36,661 nucleotides of DNA. Origin: Syntrophaceae bacterium (GTDB taxonomy: Bacteria > Desulfobacterota > Syntrophia > Syntrophales > UBA5619). The position numbers and the translations under genes were made by a program. The notes under the pieces were generated by a model. It was not told the origin of the DNA. It was given only the letters and a program-made list of their open reading frames with translations, and did no database searches. Below, one piece after another: positions 1-5,899 of this stretch (its first letter is position 1; every line of letters begins with the position of its first letter). Where the stretch lies: assembly GCA_003141195.1 (NCBI GenBank), contig PLLC01000088.1:84780-121440 (forward strand). The letters are read 5' to 3'.

Positions 1-11
1 ATTCGGCAAAT

Positions 12-103
12 CGTCATTCCTGCCCCGTATCAAGTACGGGGTAAACTCCAGCAGGAATCCAGACTTTTCAAGACATTCTGGATTCCCGCCTACGCGGGAA
101 TGA
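12..103. repeat. Dispersed hairpin repeat (GTCATTCCCGCG family)
   Basis: Two nested inverted repeats are visible. CCCCGTATCAAGTACGGGG forms one hairpin, and a second one ends in CTGGATTCCCGCCTACGCGGGAATGAC. Related copies occur at 8797-8859, 11807-11832 and 36590-36617. It is a noncoding dispersed element; its function is unknown. Confidence 0.75.
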
Positions 104-140
104 CAAAATGGGGGTATTTTTCAAAGCTCTCGATCCGGGA

Positions 141-428
141 TTAATCCCCAAATCTGCGCAAGGAGGTTAAGACATCGGTGGCGTCGAGGTTTCCGGTGAT
201 GCCTACATCCAGGAACAGATCGAGGGTTTCTATCTGATTCAAATTGAGAAGCGTTGCGGCGTCGCGAAGGGTAACTTTCCCCTGCCTGTACAAATTCCCG
301 ACATACGATTCATAACCGATGCGAACGAGCTTCCGCATGGCCGTGGACGGCTCGATCTTCTCTTCTTTTCCTACAAGCTGCAATATCGACATCATATCAT
401 CGGGTATTCTGATCGATAGTGTCTTCAT
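141..428 (-). CDS. UPF0175-like antitoxin of a PIN-toxin pair
   Basis: A 95-residue protein. The N-terminus (MKTLSIRIPDDM) resembles a ribbon-helix-helix strand. The C-terminal half, with LYRQGKVTLRDAATLLNLN and a DVGI segment, matches the UPF0175 pattern of small antitoxins. The start at 428 is chosen because GGAGG lies six bases upstream; an ATG further upstream has no such site. The start overlaps the stop of the preceding PIN gene as ATGA, so the two are translationally coupled, toxin first and antitoxin second. It presumably neutralises the PIN protein and represses the operon. UPF0175 with DUF3368-type PIN is a known combination; the family call here is from motifs only. Confidence 0.75.
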   Translation of the reverse strand: MKTLSIRIPDDMMSILQLVGKEEKIEPSTAMRKLVRIGYESYVGNLYRQGKVTLRDAATLLNLNQIETLDLFLDVGITGNLDATDVLTSLRRFGD

Positions 429-895
429 GGTGACCTCCATGTATCCAGCGCCCATTTGACGGTATTATACTCGTCGCTGCTGATGAAAGGACGCAACAAT
501 TCCAGCTTTTCCAACGCGTCCGGCAGGGTGATTTCCCCTTGTTTCAGCAGGAGTACAATGCAAATGGCGGGGGTTATATAAGGGATGTCCAATGCCCGCA
601 GCCGCCTGACAAACCTTTTGTCGTCGCTCAAGATAGCATCGAACCCGCCTTTCTGAAAAATGGCCAGCGCTGCTTCTTCACCTTTTACATCCTGCGTTTC
701 AACGCCTGACAACGATAACAAGCCCTTGTCGAGGTTGTCTTTGATAACTATTGAATCCGGATGGTTCTTCCCAAGATCGATAACCTCCCGTTTGACGCCT
801 TGCGGAATGACGACGGACAAATGTGTACAAATCGCTTCTTTGACCCCGGCCTTTGTGAACTTTATGAGACAATCCGCATCCATCAAAACGTTCAT
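425..895 (-). CDS. PIN-domain toxin (DUF3368-like, VapC-type RNase)
   Basis: A 156-residue protein starting MNVLMDADCLIKF, with the first PIN acidic residue in MDAD. GEEAALAIFQKGGFDAILSDD carries the middle and last acidic residues and is typical of DUF3368 PIN proteins. The family are Mg-dependent ribonucleases acting as toxins in the cytoplasm. The gene is first of a two-gene minus-strand operon, coupled by ATGA to the UPF0175-like antitoxin. The C-terminal helical extension (residues 110-156) is longer than in a minimal VapC. No strong ribosome site is visible before its ATG. The target RNA cannot be told from sequence. Confidence 0.78.
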   Translation of the reverse strand: MNVLMDADCLIKFTKAGVKEAICTHLSVVIPQGVKREVIDLGKNHPDSIVIKDNLDKGLLSLSGVETQDVKGEEAALAIFQKGGFDAILSDDKRFVRRLRALDIPYITPAICIVLLLKQGEITLPDALEKLELLRPFISSDEYNTVKWALDTWRSP

Positions 896-999
896 GTGTT
901 ATATTGTAATAATCAGGTGATAATTTGTCAAGCGAAACTTGGCGGCGGTATTATGTCTTCACATTTCACCCACATTTCATAAATTATCATAAATTATCA

Positions 1000-1028
1000 T
1001 TGACATATGTATTTGTTTCTCTTATGGT
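1000..1028 (+). promoter_or_regulatory. Sigma-70 promoter TTGACA-N17-TATGGT
   Basis: TTGACA at 1000-1005, a 17-base spacer and TATGGT at 1023-1028. Just upstream the 10-mer CATAAATTAT is repeated in tandem at 978-987 and 988-997, possibly an operator. It reads toward the 99-bp repeat and the DUF2281 antitoxin gene at 1282. The rest of the 896-1281 gap shows nothing but the repeat. Confidence 0.6.
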
Positions 1029-1035
1029 GATCTCG

Positions 1036-1134
1036 GGGACACTACTGAGTCACATCCTGAAAAACGGAATTGAAATTGCTCATTGACCGCTCCAAGGAAA
1101 TTCCCAAAGGCACATGCCATGCAATAATAAAAGC
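1036..1134 (+). repeat. 99-bp direct repeat, copy A (module R1 plus hicA 3' fragment)
   Basis: This stretch reads as identical, base for base, to 5464-5562. Its first 54 bases (GGGACACTACTGAGTCACAT...) are module R1, also found at 3619-3672 and 4417-4470. Its last ~45 bases match the 3' end of the intact hicA at about 1765-1808 and read as KEIPKGTCHAIIKA. So it carries a hicA remnant fused to R1. R1 read as SHILKNGIEIAH resembles the C-terminus of MNT nucleotidyltransferases, but that is speculative. Confidence 0.85.
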
Positions 1135-1281
1135 CTTAACCCGGAAAAGAAGGAATTAATGAATTTGAAAGTGTCAGCGGAGTCCGCGCGGAGGAATTCA
1201 GGCCGGGGCTGCTCGACAGCAAAAGATTTGATTTTGTGGCGTTACTTTGCTATCTTATTATCAAACAGAAAGGAGACCCCC

Positions 1282-1476
1282 ATGCTGTCCAAGGAAGCAC
1301 TCCATAAAGATATCGATGCCATGCCGGAAGAGTTTACAGAAGAGATTTACGACTTTGTAAGCTTCCTTAAAAGGAAACTCATCAATGAGAGTACAGAAGC
1401 AGCCTTGCTTAGCGAATCTTCTTTGCGCAAAGGTTGGCTTTCCCCCGAAGAGGATGAGGCATGGAAGAATTTGTAA
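1282..1476 (+). CDS. DUF2281-like antitoxin, partner of truncated MazF
   Basis: A 64-residue protein, MLSKEALHKDIDAMPEE..., with YDFVSFLKRKL and a tail GWLSPEEDEAWKN. This is the layout of small DUF2281-type antitoxins found upstream of PemK/MazF or RelE toxins. The start at 1282 is chosen because AGGAG lies at 1271-1275; a longer reading frame from 1114 would run through repeat DNA and has no ribosome site. It overlaps the following mazF-like fragment by 16 bases. Since that toxin is cut short, this antitoxin may now be an orphan. Confidence 0.68.
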   Translation: MLSKEALHKDIDAMPEEFTEEIYDFVSFLKRKLINESTEAALLSESSLRKGWLSPEEDEAWKNL

Positions 1477-1628
1477 AAGGTGATGTTGTCGTCGTGCCGT
1501 TTCCCTTTTCTGATTTAAGCGAGGCCAAAAGACGACCGGCTCTTGTTATTGCGGACCTCGCTGGTGATGACTTCGTCTTATGCCAGATTACGAGCCAGAC
1601 GGAAGAGCATAATTTTTTATGGACTTGA
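1461..1628 (+). pseudogene. Truncated MazF/PemK-type toxin
   Basis: ATG at 1461 opens a 55-residue frame: MEEFVKGDVVVVPFPFSDL, then RRPALVIAD. This is the N-terminal strand region of MazF/PemK endoribonucleases. The family is normally about 110 residues; here it stops at 1626-1628, ten bases before hicA begins, so the C-terminal half is missing. The junction with the hicAB module is probably where it was cut. It overlaps the DUF2281 gene by 16 bases, the usual coupled arrangement, which supports a once-functional pair. Confidence 0.8.
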
Positions 1629-1637
1629 GACTACCCC

Positions 1638-1823
1638 ATGAAATTCAGTGAACTTGTCAAATTATTAGAACAGAATGGCTTCAGGATTATAAAGGAAAAG
1701 GGCTCTATCCGTTATTATGGAAAGCTTGGCTGGAACAATCTTGTTCGGATAGATTATCACGGCTCCAAGGAAGTTCCCAAAGGCACATGCCATGCAATAA
1801 TAAAAGCTGCTGGGATTAAGTAA
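1638..1823 (+). CDS. hicA: HicA-family toxin, variant lacking the usual His
   Basis: A 61-residue double-stranded-RNA-binding-fold protein: MKFSELVKLLEQNGF, then KEKGSIRYYGK, then YHGSKEVPKGTCHAIIKAAGIK. HicA mRNA interferases usually have GSH in the central strand; here the codons read GSI, so the catalytic His is not at the expected place. This may mark a natural subfamily or an inactive toxin. It is followed 22 bases later by hicB on the same strand. Its 3' end is the source of the remnant copies at 1090-1134 and 5518-5562. Confidence 0.85.
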   Translation: MKFSELVKLLEQNGFRIIKEKGSIRYYGKLGWNNLVRIDYHGSKEVPKGTCHAIIKAAGIK

Positions 1824-1845
1824 TAAAGGACGGAGGGGATATAAA

Positions 1846-2091
1846 ATGATAGATCTAGAATATTCTTTGATTATCGAGGCAACAAGGGAACCCGATTTCT
1901 TTGGATTCCATTCGCCTGATTTATCAGGCTTTTCTGGCGTTGGGCATTCCATTGAAGATTGTGTTTACAAAGCGAAATGGGGAATGATCGAACATGTCAA
2001 TTTACTAATAGAGCAGGGTTTGCCTGTTCCTTCAAGAAATCAGAATCCTAATATTACTATTCATAATGAGGCGACTCCAATAGCTGCTTGA
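1846..2091 (+). CDS. hicB: HicB-family antitoxin
   Basis: An 81-residue protein with the HicB RNase H-like fold pattern: EYSLIIEATREPDFFGFHSPDLSGFSG, then SIEDCVYKAKWGMIEHVNLLIEQGLPVP. It would bind the HicA made from the gene just upstream. There is no clear C-terminal DNA-binding domain (it ends ITIHNEATPIAA), so repression may be weak or rely on another factor. The ribosome site GGAGGGG lies about nine bases before the ATG. Confidence 0.85.
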   Translation: MIDLEYSLIIEATREPDFFGFHSPDLSGFSGVGHSIEDCVYKAKWGMIEHVNLLIEQGLPVPSRNQNPNITIHNEATPIAA

Positions 2092-2129
2092 AAATTGTTC
2101 ATACGTCGAAGCCCGTTCATCCTGAGCCT

Positions 2130-2156
2130 GTGTAATAATCTGGGGACATGACCTGC
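2130..2156 (+). repeat. Single-arm GGGGACATGACC repeat
   Basis: TAATAATCTGGGGACATGAC is the left arm of the palindrome found complete at 4488-4544. It lies between hicAB and phd/vapC, the same position that complete palindromes take between later TA modules. Confidence 0.7.
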
Positions 2157-2193
2157 AGAAAATCTTAAATACAGGTAGACATGTGGATGGTAA

Positions 2194-2205
2194 AAGTGTA
2201 CACTT
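2194..2205. promoter_or_regulatory. Candidate Phd/YefM operator palindrome
   Basis: AAGTGTACACTT is a perfect 12-bp palindrome, 33 bases upstream of the Phd-like ATG. TGTACA hexamers are the known YefM operator core, so autorepression by the antitoxin is a reasonable inference. Confidence 0.55.
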
Positions 2206-2238
2206 CAAAGCAAAGATCAATCATTAAGGAGTGAAATC

Positions 2239-2472
2239 ATGGAAGTAAACGTCAAAGAAGCAAGGACAAAAATCAGTTCCCTTCTGGATAGAACTGAGAG
2301 GGGAGAAGATGTCGTGATTATTCGGCGGGGTAAAAGGGTTGCCAGACTCGTTGCCGTCGGCGATGCGTGCAAGCGGCTTCCCGACTTGCGCAGGTTCCGG
2401 GATTCGATTTCGGTGAAGGGAGAGAGCCTGAGCGCAGCGGTCATCCAAGGGCGGGAAGAGGAACGCTATTGA
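2239..2472 (+). CDS. Phd/YefM-family antitoxin (VapB role)
   Basis: A 77-residue protein: MEVNVKEARTKISSLLDRTERGEDVVIIRRGKRVARLV is the Phd/YefM DNA-binding N-terminal domain. The C-terminus (LRRFRDSISVKGESLSAAVIQGREEER) is the part that wraps the toxin. An AAGGAG site lies eight bases before the ATG. Its stop overlaps the PIN toxin start as TGATG, so the two are coupled. It probably binds the TGTACA palindrome at 2194-2205 to repress the operon. Confidence 0.88.
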   Translation: MEVNVKEARTKISSLLDRTERGEDVVIIRRGKRVARLVAVGDACKRLPDLRRFRDSISVKGESLSAAVIQGREEERY

Positions 2473-2894
2473 TGTATTACATCGACACGAGCGTCCTGGT
2501 CGCCTATTATTGTCCAGAGACCTTGAGCGGACAAGTTCAATCCTTCCTGGGTGAGCAGTTCAAGCCTGCCGTTAGCGATTTGACAGATGTGGAGTTATTT
2601 TCCGCAGTCGCGAGGAAAGTGCGGATGGGAGACCTCAGCCCATCGGACGGGAACCGTATCTTATCGAAATTCTTGTCCCACCTGGATGGCGGACTGTTTA
2701 CGATCATCTCCCTCGAATCCCAACACTGGCGGATTGCCCGTGGCTGGATCGGCCTTTTCAGCACTTCACTGAGAACGCTCGATGCCCTTCACCTGGCCAT
2801 TGCATCTGCCGGCGATTTTACACTGGTTACATCAGACCAGCACCTGCTCCAAGCGGCAGATACATTGGCCGTAAAGGCGCACCGAATAGCATAG
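2472..2894 (+). CDS. vapC: VapC-type PIN-domain ribonuclease toxin
   Basis: A 140-residue PIN protein. MYYIDTSVLVAYY carries the first Asp, SDLTDVELFSAVARK the Glu, LRTLDALHLAIA the second Asp, and LVTSDQHLLQAA the last, so all four acidic residues are present. The start at 2472 is fixed by TGATG overlap with the antitoxin; a longer in-frame start at 2367 would overlap the antitoxin by 105 bases. It is expected to cut tRNA or rRNA when free. The length is normal for VapC. Confidence 0.9.
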   Translation: MYYIDTSVLVAYYCPETLSGQVQSFLGEQFKPAVSDLTDVELFSAVARKVRMGDLSPSDGNRILSKFLSHLDGGLFTIISLESQHWRIARGWIGLFSTSLRTLDALHLAIASAGDFTLVTSDQHLLQAADTLAVKAHRIA

Positions 2895-2973
2895 GGCGAC
2901 CGTATAAGTGACATCATTAATAATAGGTATGATGTCCCCGAATTAAGTGCAGATCCCCAATGACGATTATTCG

Positions 2974-3052
2974 AAAAAAGCTACAAAATTTGTAGATTGA
3001 GCGGCAAATTTTGGATATGGGGGCTGGGGTAATCTGGGGACATGACCTGATT
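2974..3052 (+). repeat. Direct repeat R2, copy 1
   Basis: AAAAAAGCTACAAAATTTGT and what follows, through GGATATGGGGGCTGGGGTAATC, recurs at 5568-5646 with only a few differences. It contains CTACAAA-A-TTTGTAG, a small palindrome, and runs straight into the GGGGACATGACC palindrome. A TGTCCCCGAATTAAG motif precedes it at 2931-2947. Confidence 0.8.
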
Positions 3053-3085
3053 TCGAAGAAATCGGGATTGTGTCCCCAGATTATT
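3030..3085. repeat. GGGGACA palindrome E1
   Basis: AATCTGGGGACATGACCTGATTTC pairs with GAAATCGGGATTGTGTCCCCAGATT across a short loop; a few mismatches. It lies between phd/vapC and hicBA. It is followed at 3130-3150 by TGGATGTCCCCGAATTAAG, 12 bases before the hicB start. Confidence 0.85.
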
Positions 3086-3161
3086 AAGGAAGTATGGCAA
3101 ATAACTGCGAGCACATCGCAAATGCAATCATGGATGTCCCCGAATTAAGTGAGGTGTGATA

Positions 3162-3359
3162 ATGGAAACAAAATTAAAAATGATTTACTGGAAGGGTGAA
3201 AAATTCTGGGTGGGAAAGCTTATAGAATATCCTGACATAATGACCCAGGGAGAGACTCTTGAAGAACTTGAGGAGAACATGAAAGACGCCTACATTCTGA
3301 TGACAATGGACGATGTACCGACAGAGCATGAGGTTAAAGAACTTATCTTTGCTCTATGA
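3162..3359 (+). CDS. hicB: HicB-like antitoxin
   Basis: A 65-residue protein, METKLKMIYWKGEKFWVGKLIEYPDIMTQGETLEELEENMKDA, with the strand-strand-helix pattern of short HicB proteins (UPF0150 type). It has no C-terminal DNA-binding domain. GAGG at 3151-3154 sits seven bases before the ATG at 3162, which is preferred over a GTG at 3156. Its stop overlaps hicA as ATGA. The TGTCCCCGAATTAAG repeat ends just before the ribosome site, so this module begins directly after the repeat. Confidence 0.82.
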   Translation: METKLKMIYWKGEKFWVGKLIEYPDIMTQGETLEELEENMKDAYILMTMDDVPTEHEVKELIFAL

Positions 3360-3529
3360 AAAGAAAAGACCTCATCAAAATAATCACTTCTGGCGGCTGT
3401 GTTCTCCTGAGACACGGTCATCGACACGATCTTTACGGCAATCCGAAAACGGGTAAAAATCAACCTGTGCCAAGGCATAATGAAATAGACGAAATCCTTG
3501 CAAAGCATATTATAAGGGAATTGGAATAG
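3356..3529 (+). CDS. hicA: HicA-family mRNA interferase toxin
   Basis: A 57-residue protein starting MKRKDLIKIITSGGCVLLRHGHRHDLYGNPKTG and ending PVPRHNEIDEILAKHIIRELE. The HRHDLY segment carries the His at the HicA active-site position, and the PRHNEI motif is typical. It starts in the last codons of hicB (ATGA overlap). The gene order is antitoxin first, the reverse of the hicAB pair at 1638. It looks complete. Confidence 0.85.
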   Translation: MKRKDLIKIITSGGCVLLRHGHRHDLYGNPKTGKNQPVPRHNEIDEILAKHIIRELE

Positions 3530-3576
3530 TATCAAATCATTTCAGCCGACCGCCGCTGACGATAACTGAACATTTA

Positions 3577-3672
3577 GTCCTCGGGTTTGCGCCGTCACAG
3601 GTCAGAAAAGCGATTCCTGGGACACTACTGAGTCACATCCTGAAAAACGGAATTGAAATTGCTCATTGACCG
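3577..3672 (+). repeat. Composite repeat R1, copy C, with 5' extension
   Basis: TCCTCGGGTTTGCGCCGTCACAGGTCAG at the left end recurs near 5417-5445, and GGGACACTACTGAGTCACAT to TTGACCG (3619-3672) is module R1. It is followed by ATTGACCGCCGGATCGAATA, also seen after copy D, then by palindrome E2. It lies between hicBA and brnTA. Confidence 0.85.
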
Positions 3673-3689
3673 TATTGACCGCCGGATCG

Positions 3690-3747
3690 AATAATCTGGG
3701 GACATGACCTGATTTCGAAGAAATCGGGATCGTGTCCCCATATTATT
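3690..3747. repeat. GGGGACA palindrome E2
   Basis: AATAATCTGGGGACATGACC with its partner GTGTCCCCATATTATT; the inner arms are CTGATTTC and GAAATCGGGAT. It is followed at 3756-3780 by AATAGGCATTATGTCCCCGA, then by another motif, GGCAGGCAAGACCTGTCCCC, at 3791-3810. The latter shares CAGGTCTTGCCT (reverse strand) with the sequence just before the transposase remnant at 10794. Confidence 0.88.
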
Positions 3748-3831
3748 CTGCGGAAATAGGCATTATGTCCCCGAATTAAGCTCATAAAATGGCAGGCAAG
3801 ACCTGTCCCCAGTTTCTGTGCTTTTTCCCTC

Positions 3832-3860
3832 TTGACAGAATGGTTCATACGGGTTAGAAT
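3832..3860 (+). promoter_or_regulatory. Promoter TTGACA-N17-TAGAAT for brnTA
   Basis: TTGACA at 3832-3837 and TAGAAT at 3855-3860, 17 bases apart, 28 bases before the brnT ATG. It is close to the sigma-70 consensus. It lies directly downstream of the repeat block, so this TA module carries its own promoter. Confidence 0.7.
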
Positions 3861-3888
3861 GTAATACATCATCACCGGTGGAGAACAG

Positions 3889-4161
3889 ATGAAAATCGAA
3901 AATATCACCTGGGACGAGGACACGGCCAATCATATCGCACGGCATGCTGTTTCGCCCGAAGAGGTCGAAGAGGTTTTATTCAATGATTCTGACTCGCCGC
4001 GGATCATGCGTGGAAAGGAAAATCGTTATTTGGCCTACGGGAAGACGAACGCCGGGCGCTTCCTACTCGTGGTGCTGATCATTGCCAACCGAAAAACGAG
4101 AATCATTACGGCCAGGGACATGACCGACAGGGAAAAGAAATTTTATCGGAGAAAAAAGTGA
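3889..4161 (+). CDS. brnT: BrnT-family toxin
   Basis: A 90-residue RelE-fold ribonuclease. MKIENITWDEDTANHIARHAVSPEEVEEVLF and then RYLAYGKTNAGRFLLVVLI and RIITARDMTDREKKFYRR follow the BrnT pattern closely. Known BrnT proteins degrade RNA and are neutralised by BrnA. It overlaps the next gene by four bases (ATGA) and has a strong promoter at 3832-3860. The length is normal. Confidence 0.9.
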   Translation: MKIENITWDEDTANHIARHAVSPEEVEEVLFNDSDSPRIMRGKENRYLAYGKTNAGRFLLVVLIIANRKTRIITARDMTDREKKFYRRKK

Positions 4162-4454
4162 TGAAGACTCCCAAATTTGAAAATCTTAAAGACGAACGGG
4201 AATTCTGGGATAAGCAAGATTCGACGAATTATCTGGATGATTTCGAGGAAGCAGGAAATATCGTTTTCGCCCGCGCCAGGAAAGATGTTCTCTCTCTACG
4301 GTTGGAACCTAAGATTTCCAATAAGTTAAAAGAGGTTGCCCATCGGGAAGGACTGCCGCCGACTACGTTTGCCCGGATGCTCATCATTAAAGGTCTCAGA
4401 GAGAAATTGGGCGCCCGGGACACTGCTGAGTCACATCCTGAAAAACGGAATTGA
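4158..4454 (+). CDS. brnA: BrnA-type antitoxin with repeat-encoded C-terminus
   Basis: A 98-residue protein. The N-terminus (FENLKDEREFWDKQDSTNYLDDFE) and the ribbon-helix-helix part (LSLRLEPKISNKLKEVAHREGLPPTTFARMLI) match BrnA/CopG antitoxins, which bind BrnT and repress the operon as dimers. From about 4417 the codons lie in repeat module R1, so the last residues (RDTAESHPEKRN) and the stop come from the repeat. The native C-terminus has probably been replaced. The folded domain before it looks intact. Confidence 0.85.
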   Translation: MMKTPKFENLKDEREFWDKQDSTNYLDDFEEAGNIVFARARKDVLSLRLEPKISNKLKEVAHREGLPPTTFARMLIIKGLREKLGARDTAESHPEKRN

Positions 4455-4470
4455 AATTGCTCATTGACCG
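4417..4470 (+). repeat. Repeat module R1, copy D
   Basis: GGGACACTGCTGAGTCACAT onward matches the other R1 copies except for one base near the start. It overlaps the 3' end of brnA by 38 bases and is followed by GCGCCGGATCGAATAATC, then palindrome E3. Confidence 0.88.
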
Positions 4471-4487
4471 CATTGGGCGCCGGATCG

Positions 4488-4544
4488 AATAATCTGGGGA
4501 CATGACCTGATTTCGAAGAAATCAGGTCATGTCCCCAGATTATT
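4488..4544. repeat. Perfect 57-bp GGGGACA palindrome E3
   Basis: Two perfect 27-base arms (AATAATCTGGGGACATGACC then TGATTTC, and the exact complement) flank the loop GAA. This is the most regular copy in the window. AATAGGGATTATGTCCCCGA follows at 4571-4590. It lies between brnTA and the MNT/HEPN module. Confidence 0.95.
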
Positions 4545-4644
4545 CAGAAGGCACAGGGAAAATGGGGACTAATAGGGATTATGTCCCCGAATTAATCCGT
4601 TAAATTCATCTGCCCATTGCAGCGGTTTAAGAGAGGTTATCGTT

Positions 4645-4974
4645 ATGGCTCTGAAATTAAAAGATAATGAGGCGCTTGCCCTGAAAAGTCTGAAAGATTC
4701 CCTTTTACAGAAGTATGATGTTCTCGATTTCCGTGTCTTTGGTTCAAAAATCAAGGGTCTGGATAGGCCGGATTCAGATATCGATGTCATGATTGAGCTG
4801 GCAGAATACAACTCGACCATCGCTTCCGAGATTGATGATATCATCTTTGAGATCAACCTTGCCCATGATGCTTTTATCTCTGCCGTCATCTTCGGGAAAA
4901 AAGAAGTCGAGGAAGGCCCTTTGTCGGAGTCCCCAATTTACAAAGTTTGCAAGCGAGAGGGAGTGCCTCTATGA
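4645..4974 (+). CDS. MNT-type nucleotidyltransferase antitoxin
   Basis: A 109-residue minimal nucleotidyltransferase. FRVFGSKIKGLDRPDSDIDVMIEL holds the GS...G motif and the DxD metal-binding pair. In MNT/HEPN systems this enzyme modifies and inactivates the HEPN ribonuclease by AMP transfer. GAGAGG lies about ten bases before the ATG. It overlaps the HEPN gene as ATGA. A second MNT/HEPN pair is on the other strand at 10903-11624. Confidence 0.85.
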   Translation: MALKLKDNEALALKSLKDSLLQKYDVLDFRVFGSKIKGLDRPDSDIDVMIELAEYNSTIASEIDDIIFEINLAHDAFISAVIFGKKEVEEGPLSESPIYKVCKREGVPL

Positions 4975-5387
4975 CCGATAGGGAAAAGCAAAAAACCCTA
5001 TCCCTGTACCGGCTCACCCAAGCGGAGGAAAGCCTGGACGAAGCGCGCTATCTATTGGTCGGGGGGAAAAGCCTGCGATCCGTCATCAACCGGGTCTATT
5101 ACGGCATGTTTTACTCGATCCTGGGGCTGTTGATATATGAGCCTTATACCTCGTCCAAACATAGCGGCGTTCTCTCATATTTCAACAAACGTTTTATCGG
5201 CGAGAAAATTTTTCCGGAGCAAATGGGGCGCACAGTCCATAAGGCTTTTGACCTGCGCCAAAGGGGAGATTATCGGGAATATCAAGAGATTGAACCGGAC
5301 CAGGTCGGGCCGCTTTTAGAACAGGCAGATGCCTTCGTTAGTACCGTTCGTCAATATCTGGAAAAGCATATCTTCAGTTTTAAATAG
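4971..5387 (+). CDS. HEPN-domain toxin (UPF0332-like)
   Basis: A 138-residue helical protein. AEESLDEARYLLVGG, SVINRVYYGMFYSILGLL, SKHSGVLSYFNKRFI and FDLRQRGDYREY match the UPF0332/HEPN pattern. The classical HEPN RNase motif R-X4-6-H is not visible, so the activity may differ from HepT-type RNases. The start at 4971 is set by ATGA overlap with the MNT gene. It is the last gene of the plus-strand TA array; repeat copy B follows. Confidence 0.82.
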   Translation: MTDREKQKTLSLYRLTQAEESLDEARYLLVGGKSLRSVINRVYYGMFYSILGLLIYEPYTSSKHSGVLSYFNKRFIGEKIFPEQMGRTVHKAFDLRQRGDYREYQEIEPDQVGPLLEQADAFVSTVRQYLEKHIFSFK

Positions 5388-5463
5388 GGATAGGGAAAAT
5401 GGTGATTAATATCCGATAGATGTCCTCTTGTTTGCGCCGTCACAGGTCAGGAACGCGATTCCT

Positions 5464-5562
5464 GGGACACTACTGAGTCACATCCTGAAAAACGGAATTG
5501 AAATTGCTCATTGACCGCTCCAAGGAAATTCCCAAAGGCACATGCCATGCAATAATAAAAGC
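5464..5562 (+). repeat. 99-bp direct repeat, copy B
   Basis: Reads identical to copy A at 1036-1134: R1 followed by the hicA 3' fragment. The extension GTTTGCGCCGTCACAGGTCAG upstream (from about 5427) is shared with the repeat at 3577. Together copies A and B bound 4.4 kb of TA genes as direct repeats. Confidence 0.9.
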
Positions 5563-5567
5563 TGCCA

Positions 5568-5680
5568 AAAAAAGCTACAAGATTTGTAGATTGAGCGACA
5601 AATTTTGGATATGGGGACTGGGGTAATCTGGGGACATGACCCGAATTCGTTAGAAATCGGGATCGTGTCCCCACATTATT
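5568..5680. repeat. Repeat R2 copy 2 plus palindrome E4
   Basis: Positions 5568-5646 repeat 2974-3052 with few changes. They run into TAATCTGGGGACATGACCCG...GGGATCGTGTCCCCACATTA, an imperfect palindrome ending near 5680. This is the right edge of the TA array. Confidence 0.85.
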
Positions 5681-5758
5681 ACAAAAAACCCGTTGATTAT
5701 CGACGGTTTGCGGTGGCGTCATGTTTTTATGGACCCGATCCATTATTTCGCTTGCTTC

Positions 5759-5774
5759 TGGCGCGGTATATGCT
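5759..5774 (+). promoter_or_regulatory. Sigma-54-type promoter for the pilin gene
   Basis: TGGCGCGGTATATGCT matches the sigma-54 pattern TGGCACG-N4-TTGCT, with GG and GC at the required spacing. Transcription would begin near 5785, leaving a leader of about 115 bases before the pilin ATG. Pilin genes under PilR/sigma-54 control are well known. No activator site was identified. Confidence 0.6.
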
Positions 5775-5899
5775 ATAAGTATTACAGGAATTATACGCGG
5801 AAGGGGGGTGAAGATTCGCGTCTTTCTGAACTCGGTAAACGAAAAAACACGGACAGAGCAACCCATCAAGCAATTTTATAAAATGAAGGAGGAATGAAC

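Noticed and set aside
5100-5330. HepT-type HEPN RNase motif in the MNT/HEPN toxin
   Set aside because: No R-X4-6-H found; the protein fits UPF0332 better, so RNase activity was not claimed.
1638-5690. Classical integron with attC sites
   Set aside because: No integrase gene, and no RYYYAAC/GTTRRRY core pairs were seen at the palindromes; the repeats are GGGGACA-type. The cassette look is kept only as an analogy.
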